From: JBNJEM01 sp051745935
GTDB taxonomy: Bacteria > Planctomycetota > Planctomycetia > Pirellulales > Pirellulaceae
Reading direction: 5' to 3'
Length of the DNA stretch: 32,428 nt
Assembly: GCA_051745935.1 (NCBI GenBank)
Contig: JBNJEM010000009.1
Span: 1 to 32,428, forward strand
The first letter of the stretch is position 1; each line of letters starts with the position of its first letter. A model generated the notes under the pieces. It saw only the letters and a program-made list of their open reading frames with translations, ran no database searches and had not been told where the DNA came from. This document shows, one piece after another, positions 25,515 through 32,428 of the stretch. The position numbers and the translations under genes are program-made.

Positions 25515-26765
25515 ATGAAACGGCGCGTCGTCGTGACGGGGATGGGCGTTGTCACCGCGATTTCCTGCAAGGTGGAAGATCTGTGGCAGCGGATCTTGGC
25601 GGGGGAAAGTGGTGTCCATCCGATCCGGCTTTTCGATACCTCCGATCTGAGAATCAAGTTCGGAGGGGATATCTACGATTGGGATCCCACCGCCTACATT
25701 GCCTCGAAAGAGGCAAAGCGGGTCGATCGCTTCACGCAGTTCGCGATGGTGGCGGGAATCGACGCCATGCGCGATTCGGGGCTGGAGATGGACCAAGAGG
25801 ACTCGGCCCGTTGCGGCGTCGTCCTCGGGACCGGGATCGGCGGACTGGGCGAGGTCGAGAGTCAAATGAGCCGGTTAATGACCAAAGGACCGGATCGGGT
25901 CTCGGCCTTTACGGTTCCCAAAATGATGCTGAACGCGGCCGGTAGCGTCTTGTCGATTGAATTTGGGATGCACGGCCCGAATTATGCCGTGGCCACGGCC
26001 TGCGCCAGTGCCACGAATGCCATGGCGGATTCGTTGAAGTTGATTCAAGACGGGCAAGCCGACGTGATGCTCACCGGCGGTACCGAGGCCGCCATGACGC
26101 GCATGGGCATGGCCGCCTTCCAGAACATCAAAGCGCTCTCTTCGCGCAACGACGATCCAACCCATGCGAGTCGCCCGTTTGACGCCGACCGGGACGGGTT
26201 CATCTTCAGCGAGGGCGCGGGCCTGTTGGTGTTCGAAGAACTGGAGCATGCTCGTGCTCGAGGGGCGACCATCTACTGCGAAGTCTACGGGGCGGGCGTC
26301 AGCGCGGACGCCGGACACATCACCCAGCCCGATGAAGATGGAGCGGGGGCGGCCCGAGCAATGGCCAACGCCTTGCAAGATGCCAGAGTGGACGGATCCA
26401 CGATCGATTACGTGAACGCGCATGGAACGAGCACCCAATTGGGCGACAAAGCGGAAACATTGGCCCTCAAACAAGTTTTTCAGCACCATGCCCGCGAGCT
26501 GAGTATCTCCAGTACCAAGAGCCATCTGGGCCACTCGCTCGGGGCGAGCGGGGGCATCGAGTTGGTGGTCACGGTCAAATCACTGTTGCATCACCTTGTC
26601 CCACCCACCATTAACCTCCAAACGCCTGATCCCGATTGTGATCTGGACTACACGCCCAATCAACCTCGCGAACGGGAAGTGAAAACCGCGATGAGCAACA
26701 GCTTTGGCTTCGGCGGCCACAATGCCTCGGTGATCGTCGGCGTCTTGCGCAATGGCAGGGTGTGA
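25515..26765 (+). CDS. fabF: 3-oxoacyl-ACP synthase II FabF
   Basis: A 416-residue condensing enzyme elongating acyl-ACP with malonyl-ACP. The catalytic triad C163 (TACASAT), H303 (NAHGTST) and H340 (KSHLGH) falls at the same numbers as in E. coli FabF, and the C-terminal NSFGFGGHNAS is intact. ATG 25515 follows GGGAGA. Eighteen bases separate it from acpP. With no fabH in the window, the initiating condensation must come from a gene elsewhere. Confidence 0.97.
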   Translation: MKRRVVVTGMGVVTAISCKVEDLWQRILAGESGVHPIRLFDTSDLRIKFGGDIYDWDPTAYIASKEAKRVDRFTQFAMVAGIDAMRDSGLEMDQEDSARCGVVLGTGIGGLGEVESQMSRLMTKGPDRVSAFTVPKMMLNAAGSVLSIEFGMHGPNYAVATACASATNAMADSLKLIQDGQADVMLTGGTEAAMTRMGMAAFQNIKALSSRNDDPTHASRPFDADRDGFIFSEGAGLLVFEELEHARARGATIYCEVYGAGVSADAGHITQPDEDGAGAARAMANALQDARVDGSTIDYVNAHGTSTQLGDKAETLALKQVFQHHARELSISSTKSHLGHSLGASGGIELVVTVKSLLHHLVPPTINLQTPDPDCDLDYTPNQPREREVKTAMSNSFGFGGHNASVIVGVLRNGRV

Positions 26766-27115
26766 ATGGGCTGGTCGCCCCTCCCCCGACACCTGGCCAA
26801 AACTGGAGCGGCTAGGTGCTCAGCATGGGGGCCACGTCCTCGCTTCAGACGCCGAAGATCTCGCCACCCGCGCCGTGACGAGCATGAGCAGTGCTCCAGG
26901 TGCCATGATAGGCCCACGGATGGCAGGACGGACCCACGGATGAAGAAACGGAAGACGCCGCGGGGATTTTTTTCACGCGTGAGCCGCGGCCGGCGTGTCC
27001 ACGCTGGTCCTTTCAGTCCCTGAGCTCCTTCATTCGACGCGGGCAAGGACGCAAGACGCAACAAAACGGGCTCCAAGGACCTAGAGGTTTGCCCCATCCC
27101 ACCCCGCGCAAGTTA

Positions 27116-27217
27116 TACCGGTCGCGGATGACTTTGTCCGCCGCGAGTCGGACCAACGGGAGGACGGCTTGCGTGGGGCAGCTTTCCATCCGGACAAATC
27201 CAACCGCCTGAAAGATA
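27116..27217 (+). repeat. 102-bp dispersed repeat, copy 4
   Basis: From TACCGGTCGCGG to CTGAAAGATA. TTTGTCCG near the left is the exact complement of CGGACAAA near the right. Nine differences from copy 1 and eleven from copy 2 by hand count. Confidence 0.93.
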
Positions 27218-27240
27218 AAGCCCGGCTTTCGGGGCCTTTT
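27217..27240 (+). terminator. Terminator-like hairpin between fabF and the HAD gene
   Basis: AAAGCCC (from 27218) pairs with GGGCCTTT with one bulged C, and the 3' side runs into TTTT. It lies 450 bases after fabF, directly at the end of repeat copy 4, and could end plus-strand transcription. Confidence 0.4.
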
Positions 27241-27355
27241 CGGCCATGACTGTCCCCGTCACGCGTTCGAATTCCATCCACCTGGACACGACGTGAAACC
27301 AGGGCTTTTCCAGCGTCTGGGCCGTTCGAAGGGCGAGAAACGCTTACACTTCGAG

Positions 27356-27985
27356 TTAGTAATTGAACCGTACTCCCCTGCTTCGCAAGGCTGCCGCCAA
27401 CTGCTGGGGCGTGCGAAAACGCACGGCGTCGAGGCCCGCCTGCCGGGCGCCTTCAACATTCTCCTCGCGATCATCCACGAAGAAAACCTCCTCCGGCTCG
27501 ACCCCCGCGCGCCTCGCGGCCGCCTCGTAGATTCCCGGTTCCGGCTTGCTGTCGCCCTGTTGGTAACTTAGCACGGCCACCCGGAATAACCGTGCCAACA
27601 CCGGGAACCGAGCATCGTGAATGTGCTTCCAATGTTCTTCGCACGTGTTGGATAGAATCCCCAGCGGGTAACCGGTGGCGTACAATTGAGTTGCAATGGG
27701 CATCAACGGGACGTGAAGGCGAAAAATGTCGCTATGGGCCAAATGAAATTGACGATATTCGGGCCAATTCCGAGGATCATCACAGCATTGCTGGCAAAAC
27801 GTCTCATAGACTCGCCGACTGCTAATCAGACCCCGTTCGTACCGCGCTTGAAGCGCGCTCGCGAACATCACCTCCCAAACCTTGGCCGGTGGCACGCCGA
27901 CCAACTCCCCCAGCTGAACGCAGGCCGTATGGTGATCGAAGGTCAGTAAGACATTACCGAGGTCAAAGTAGAAAAACTTGGGCAT
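27356..27985 (-). CDS. HAD-superfamily phosphatase, YihX-like
   Basis: A 209-residue HAD hydrolase of the kind that includes E. coli YihX (alpha-D-glucose-1-phosphate phosphatase). Motif I is YFDLGNVLL with nucleophile D8; the usual second Asp is replaced within DLGN, as in YihX. Motif II is ILSNT (S112), motif III SKPEPGIYE (K147), and motif IV FFVDDREENVEGA (D171, D172). The helical cap lies between residues 17 and 90. The start ATG at 27985 has only a weak ribosome site. It is a single gene, convergent with fabF. The substrate is an inference from family. Confidence 0.87.
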   Translation of the reverse strand: MPKFFYFDLGNVLLTFDHHTACVQLGELVGVPPAKVWEVMFASALQARYERGLISSRRVYETFCQQCCDDPRNWPEYRQFHLAHSDIFRLHVPLMPIATQLYATGYPLGILSNTCEEHWKHIHDARFPVLARLFRVAVLSYQQGDSKPEPGIYEAAARRAGVEPEEVFFVDDREENVEGARQAGLDAVRFRTPQQLAAALRSRGVRFNY

Positions 27986-28438
27986 GGGACGACGCGTCTC
28001 TTCTTCTCGCAGCTGGATCGATTTTGCTCAAATGGTAAAGGCCTGAGCGGCTAACACAATGGGGCCGCGGCGACGGGGGTCCCGTCACGGCCAATCATTC
28101 GGAGACGCTGCCCGTGTCTCTTCGCCCAGCGATTTCTGAAGAAACTGGCATTGATAAAAAGGTATCCTTCGTCTCCCTAGCCCGACTCCCTCGATTAGGG
28201 GAAGGCACGCGAATCAGGGGAGTGCTCGCCGCGAAACCAGCCCGGGTGGGGCAGCGCAGCCTTCCCAAATCTCCTTGGCTCTTTTTTCCAAAAACATTGG
28301 TAAACCCGCGTGCTCCTTTGGACCGATACATTCAGTAAACGACGGATACGCTGATGCGCGGCGGGCCCGTTCCGTTTGGTTTTCTCACTTCCCTGGTGGC
28401 GGAACCCAACACGACGACATTGAATCAGGATAAGGATC
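27986..28438. other. Intergenic region, 453 bases, between divergent genes
   Basis: Should carry promoters of the HAD gene and of the Ig-repeat protein. A run of six T lies at about 28284-28289 without a strong hairpin before it. No gene or repeat is supported. Confidence 0.5.
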
Positions 28439-30535
28439 ATGTTGCGAATCGCCTTGCTCTTGGCCTGGCTGACCAGTGCTACATTGTGCCTGACCTTCAG
28501 CGTGACGGCTCAGGATAACCGTTCCGGCACCGGCTCCCAAGGCTCATCGGCCGCACGGCAGTCGGACGCTACGTCCAGGCCGCCGGCGCTGCTGAGATTG
28601 GCTCAGAACCGCTCCGGAAGCCTCGTGGATCAACTCAAAATGTTGCGCGGAAAGGGAGGCGATAAACAGCATCGCTCGTCGCGCCGCGCGGCCCAGCAAG
28701 GATCGACCGGGCGCGCCGCGCCAGCCACTCCAGCCCCCGGCGTCTCCAACCCCGACGGTGCGTCTGACGAGTCGGCCACGGGAGGAGAACACGGCCCGGC
28801 CGACTTGCCATCCGTCTTGGTGCGCGGTCGTCGTTCGGGCGAGGAAGCCCCCGTCACCGAACCGCAAGACGAGGTCGCCGGGCAAGACGACCTCGGGGAA
28901 GAGCAAGAGCCTGCCGCCACGCAATCATTGAAGTCCTCGCGGCGCACGGCGCGTCGCTGGCGGTCCCCCCAGGAAAGCTCCTCGCGGCGACCCTCCTCCT
29001 CCGAGCAAAGGACAACGGTTTCTCAGCGCATGACGGGCCCCGAACAGAGGGAGACCGAAGAAACCGACACCGAAGAGAAGGACACCGAAGAAGCGACGCT
29101 CTCGCTGAGCGAACAAGGGCCGACCCTGCGAGTCGAAGCATTGGGGCCAAAAGTCGTTTCGGTGGGCAAACCCGCACATTACCGCGTTCGCCTGATCAAC
29201 CAGGGCCCCGCGATCGCCCGGGAAGTCGCGGTCACGGTGAGCGTTCCCGATGCCGCTCGCATCGGGGACTCTCAGTCCGAACGGGGCCGTGTCACCGAGT
29301 CGGCCGAAGGCCATGGCGGCCGCCGCGGCTTGACATGGGTTCTAGATCAGATTCCGGCCAATTCTCAGGAGGAATTGGGGCTCGATTTGGAGGCGACCGA
29401 GAACCAACCGTTGGATCTCAATGTCGACTGGACCTATCGTCCTGCGCCTTTGAGTGCGCGTATCGACGTCCAACAGCCACAGTTGGAAGTGAGTATTGAC
29501 GGCCCGAGCGATATGCGGTTTGGCGGCACTGACGTGTTCAAGGTCAGGTTAAGTAATCCGGGCAATGGGCCGGCTGAGAATGTTACGGTCAATGTAACAA
29601 CGACGAATTCCGAAGCGCGGTTGAAGCGGCTCGGCACGTTACCGGCCGGCGAAAGCCGCGCGGTGGAATTGGAGATGACGGCCAAAGAAGCCGGTACCCT
29701 ACGGATCGAGGCCGAGGCCCGCGCGGATGGCTTGCACGTGAAGTCCGGCCGCGAGGTCCAGGTACGTCAAGCGGTTTTGGCCATTGAAGTCTCCGCTCCC
29801 GAGTTGATCTACGCTGGTACCACGGCGGCGTACAAGATCAAGGTTGCCAATCACGGTAACGCCGTGGCGAAAGACGTGATCATGCAGGTTGACCTCCCAA
29901 GCGGAGCCACGAATGGAGTGGGGGTCGACAAGAAACCGATTACGCGGGAACAGCCGCGATGGCGAGTTGGAGATCTCGGTCCGGAGGTGGAACGGGTCTA
30001 CAGTTTGCAGTGCGAACTGAACGCGAATGGTCGCAATCAACTGGGGGCTCGCGTGCAGGGCACGCACGATTCGGAGGCCTCCGACACGGTGGAGACAATG
30101 GTCGAAGCCATTGCCGATCTGAAACTAACCGTCAACGATCCGAAAGGACCGATACGGGTCGGCCGAGACGCGATCTATGAAATCCAAGTGCTCAACAGGG
30201 GGTCCAAGCCAGCCACCGATGTTGCCCTCGTGGCACAGTTCTCGGAGGGCGTTGAACCGGAATCCGTGTCAGGGCACCCTGCGGACATCGTTCCGGGACA
30301 GGTCATCTTTGAGCCATTGGAGACCGTCCCCGCCGGTGAAAAAGTAACCATGCAAATCACCGCTCGAGCCGCTCAAAGTGGAAACCTGCGGTTCCGTGCG
30401 GAATTGACATGTGACTCGCCCGAGACCAAATTGGCGGCGGAAGAAAACACCCGGTTTTACGGAGACGCCCCCTCCTCGCCTGTTTCGCGGTCGGCCAGCC
30501 AGTCGTCGAACGAACCGACGCCCGCCCGCCGGTGA
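28439..30535 (+). CDS. Exported DUF11/CARDB-like Ig-repeat protein
   Basis: A 698-residue exported protein. Residues 1-24 are a signal peptide (ends SVTAQD). Residues 25-228 are low-complexity, rich in Ser, Arg, Gln and Glu, probably disordered, ending in an acidic stretch with repeated T/E/D (TEETDTEEKDTEEATL). Four Ig-like beta-sandwich domains follow at about 229-343, 347-446, 447-556 and 560-668, each with the pattern 'vGxxxxYxVxxxNxGxxxAxxVxvxxxlP' of DUF11/CARDB domains. No membrane anchor or sorting signal is visible at the Ser/Pro-rich C-terminus. ATG 28439 follows AAGGA. Planctomycetes have several such proteins, thought to belong to the cell envelope; the role is not known. Confidence 0.82.
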   Translation: MLRIALLLAWLTSATLCLTFSVTAQDNRSGTGSQGSSAARQSDATSRPPALLRLAQNRSGSLVDQLKMLRGKGGDKQHRSSRRAAQQGSTGRAAPATPAPGVSNPDGASDESATGGEHGPADLPSVLVRGRRSGEEAPVTEPQDEVAGQDDLGEEQEPAATQSLKSSRRTARRWRSPQESSSRRPSSSEQRTTVSQRMTGPEQRETEETDTEEKDTEEATLSLSEQGPTLRVEALGPKVVSVGKPAHYRVRLINQGPAIAREVAVTVSVPDAARIGDSQSERGRVTESAEGHGGRRGLTWVLDQIPANSQEELGLDLEATENQPLDLNVDWTYRPAPLSARIDVQQPQLEVSIDGPSDMRFGGTDVFKVRLSNPGNGPAENVTVNVTTTNSEARLKRLGTLPAGESRAVELEMTAKEAGTLRIEAEARADGLHVKSGREVQVRQAVLAIEVSAPELIYAGTTAAYKIKVANHGNAVAKDVIMQVDLPSGATNGVGVDKKPITREQPRWRVGDLGPEVERVYSLQCELNANGRNQLGARVQGTHDSEASDTVETMVEAIADLKLTVNDPKGPIRVGRDAIYEIQVLNRGSKPATDVALVAQFSEGVEPESVSGHPADIVPGQVIFEPLETVPAGEKVTMQITARAAQSGNLRFRAELTCDSPETKLAAEENTRFYGDAPSSPVSRSASQSSNEPTPARR

Positions 30536-30542
30536 GCGGGCG
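30523..30542 (+). terminator. GC-rich hairpin over the stop of the Ig-repeat gene
   Basis: CGCCCGC (30523-30529) pairs with GCGGGCG (30536-30542) across a six-base loop holding the stop codon. A second stem, GCGGCC/GGCCGC, follows at 30542-30564. No T-run. Confidence 0.3.
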
Positions 30543-30847
30543 CGGCCTCGCTCCGCTCGGCCGCAACCCAGCAGGATTGGGGCTTGAGCTTGGGGGGCAC
30601 GGGCTGGGCGAGCGTCGTAACACGGTCCCCGTTTCAGCAGGTAACCAGCGCGAGCGGAGCAAGTCCCCCAGAAACCGAAAGCTAAGACCACCGCAGACGC
30701 GTCACGCGGTCCCAGCAAAGGCCTGGCTAACCGCCGGGCCAGGGGCGGCCCGCGTGGTACGAGAGCCGTGTTCACACGGATGCCGCATCCCCCGTGCCAC
30801 CGCACCGGAGAAAGGACTCCAGAAGCCGCCGCTCGCCAAAGGCCACG
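30536..30847. other. Intergenic region between convergent genes, 312 bases
   Basis: Apart from the two GC hairpins at its left end nothing is recognised; no gene or repeat copy is supported. Confidence 0.55.
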
Positions 30848-32035
30848 TCACGACGTTTGGTCCTCGACCGATTCGAACCTCAGCGGCTGATCCGACGTCG
30901 GATCGGTGATCCGAATGGCCAACTCACCGTCCAGCAACTGGTTGATGGCTTGCCCCACGACCTTCGCACGCCACCCAGTGGCCAGGACGGGCGGTTCATG
31001 GCTCTTGTATCCCAGGTGGTGAGCGATCAGATCGCGAACATCTTGTAGCGATCCAATTAGCCCGGGGGCAACATGGGCTGAACGAGCCATGCTCTTGACC
31101 GCCGTGGCCAGGAACTGCCCCAGCAACTGAAACTGAGGGCCAGCCGACGTCCCGCCGGTTTTGGGACACTGGTCGTCGGGCATCTCCAGGGCCCTGGCGA
31201 TGCATTGGGCGATTTCCGGAATCGCGTTGCGATGCTTTTTCCAATCCATGCCGCGAAGCGTCCGAATATGGTGGGGGTTGGAGGAGCCCCGCCGTGCTAA
31301 TTCGACCAGCAAGTCGTCCCGCAATACGCGCCGGGGCGGTACATTCCGCGCGCGAGCGTTTTCTTCACGCCATTTCCAAATCTCGCGTAAACTTCCCAGT
31401 TGACGCGCCGACAACCCCGAGATGCCAGACACTCGCCGCCAACGCGCCGTCGACTCGTCCAATTCCAACCGGTCCTGCCACGCATTCAGTTCTTCCACCA
31501 GCCAGCCGTGTCGCTGCATCGCGTCCAACCGGTGGGTCAGCTCTTCATGCAGTGGCGCCAGATAGTTCACGTCCTGCACGGCGTATGACAACTGCTGCTT
31601 GCTAAGCGGCCGCCGCCGCCAGTCGGTGCGAGTCTCACCTTTGCCAAGCGATGTCCCCAACAACTTGCGAATGAGCGTGCCATAAGCGGCCGGGTACTCA
31701 ATACCGACCAGCCCCGACGCGATTTGCGTGTCAAACCAGTTTGCCGGCCGACACCCCACCGCCCGGCGACAAAAGCGAAATTCCTCACGTCCAGCGTGCA
31801 CAATCGTGACATGACCCGGTTCGACCAAGGTCTGCCAGAACGGCTGAAGGTCCGAAACCATCAACGGATCGATGATGGCCGCCTCCCCCCCGGCCGCGAC
31901 CTGCACCAGGCAAAGGTCCGGGAAATACCGGTCCTCCGACACGAATTCCGTGTCAAACGCAATCGACGACGCACCGGAAATGCGCGAGCAAAAGTCCCCT
32001 AACGCCTCGTCCGTGTCTATGTACTCGTACTTCAC
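30848..32035 (-). CDS. rnd: Ribonuclease D with a Glu at the second Asp position
   Basis: A 395-residue 3'-5' exoribonuclease that trims tRNA and other RNA 3' ends. The DEDDy exonuclease domain shows Exo I FDTEF (D28, E30), Exo III SYAVQDVNYL (Y151, D155) and Exo II in HAGREEF, where position 85 is Glu instead of the Asp expected (HAGSEDL in E. coli; D28, E30, D85, Y151, D155). The numbering agrees exactly with E. coli. An HRDC domain follows near residues 210-290, then a C-terminal extension of about 100 residues. Glu can still coordinate metal, so activity is plausible but may differ. The start ATG at 32035 is the first in the frame. Confidence 0.92.
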   Translation of the reverse strand: MKYEYIDTDEALGDFCSRISGASSIAFDTEFVSEDRYFPDLCLVQVAAGGEAAIIDPLMVSDLQPFWQTLVEPGHVTIVHAGREEFRFCRRAVGCRPANWFDTQIASGLVGIEYPAAYGTLIRKLLGTSLGKGETRTDWRRRPLSKQQLSYAVQDVNYLAPLHEELTHRLDAMQRHGWLVEELNAWQDRLELDESTARWRRVSGISGLSARQLGSLREIWKWREENARARNVPPRRVLRDDLLVELARRGSSNPHHIRTLRGMDWKKHRNAIPEIAQCIARALEMPDDQCPKTGGTSAGPQFQLLGQFLATAVKSMARSAHVAPGLIGSLQDVRDLIAHHLGYKSHEPPVLATGWRAKVVGQAINQLLDGELAIRITDPTSDQPLRFESVEDQTS

Positions 32036-32428
32036 ACGTGTCCCGTTGGTCTACTAAGACCCCATAACAAAACCACTCAGCTTTCCTCTCATCCAGGGAT
32101 TTCTGGGAGCGGCAACCACGTTTCGTTACGGGCTGTAACAATCCGTAAGCCCCGCATCATAGCTCCCGCTCGGACAAAAACCAAGTGCGGCCGCCCCACG
32201 GGGGGGCCTAGTCTCGACTCGCGCCACCCCCCTGTGGCCCGGGCGCGAGGACGCCGTACAAGCCACGCCTCGCGGCGCTCGGGACCTCATTATTCCCGCC
32301 TGCTCCGCATGGCATGGGAGGACAGCGACGGACTGGGGTGAGGAAAAACTCCAAGTCGTTGCCATCCATATTGTTGCGCCGTTCGTTTCGCCGGTATTGA
32401 GACGAAAGGACCTCTAAGAGACCTAAAA
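32036..32428. other. Non-coding window end, 393 bases
   Basis: Holds the inverted 76-bp repeat and otherwise nothing recognised. GAAAGGA near 32403 could be a ribosome binding site for a gene beyond the window. Confidence 0.45.
32060..32135 (-). repeat. 76-bp dispersed repeat, copy B (inverted)
   Basis: On the minus strand it reads from CAGCCCGTAAC to TTATGGGG and matches copy A at 58 of 76 positions without gaps. It lies 24 bases upstream of the rnd start on the same strand, so it may overlap the promoter or leader of rnd. Confidence 0.75.

Larger units (their letters stand above)
26766..27355. other. Intergenic region, 590 bases, between convergent genes
   Basis: Holds repeat copy 4 (27116-27217) and, abutting it, a terminator-like hairpin (27217-27240). 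A direct repeat CCCACGGATG occurs twice near 26914-26941. No gene is supported. Confidence 0.6.

Noticed and set aside
27255..27285. tRNA-like T-loop (GTTCGAATTC)
   Set aside because: The flanks do not form a T-stem or acceptor stem on either strand.

Overview
The window reads as chromosomal DNA from a member of the Planctomycetota, probably a Pirellulales-like lineage. The evidence is the company of genes: a pilin-like DUF1559 protein with an H-X9-DG tail, a giant surface protein opening with a LEPR-XLL-type motif, a secreted formylglycine sulfatase, a secreted GH127 enzyme, a nickel superoxide dismutase carrying a Sec signal, and long GC-rich intergenic stretches. No rRNA, tRNA, CRISPR array, phage gene or intact transposase was found by eye.

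Layout. 1-7000: a Gfo/Idh/MocA-type oxidoreductase, a small conserved-looking protein, then a 1607-residue multi-domain surface protein (eight B-type beta domains, proline linker, FG-GAP-like repeats). 7060-11295: a divergent pair for extracellular glycan breakdown, a GH127 beta-L-arabinofuranosidase (minus) and a sulfatase (plus). 11296-15600: mostly non-coding DNA holding the DUF1559 protein, a small lipoprotein and the Ni-SOD, plus hairpins and a gene remnant. 16006-17577: a TrkH potassium transporter. 18155-26765: a co-oriented housekeeping run, cysS, ruvC-ruvA, ruvB, rpmF, fabD, fabG, acpP, fabF. 27356-32035: a YihX-like HAD phosphatase (minus), a DUF11-type Ig-repeat protein (plus) and ribonuclease D (minus).

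How genes work together. RuvABC process Holliday junctions. rpmF-fabD-fabG-acpP-fabF is the classical fatty acid synthesis cluster, but plsX and fabH are absent and a non-coding 410-base gap stands where they often lie. GH127 and the sulfatase probably act on a sulfated, arabinose-containing glycan outside the cytoplasm.

The least explained signal is in the spaces between genes. Five copies of a 102-bp element lie at four loci (9589, 17986, 22105 with 22205, 27116), all in the same orientation, all without indels, and almost all bounded by TA; two are in tandem and share one TA. A second family of 76 bp has two full copies (11328 and, inverted, 32060) and a short third match (14858) beside a decayed gene. 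A third block (13715-13906) is a set of nested inverted repeats. Protein-level oddities: CysS has a long insertion and a degenerate KMSKS loop (KESRS), RNase D has Glu in place of a catalytic Asp, and the Ni-SOD appears to gain its N-terminal histidine by signal peptidase cleavage.
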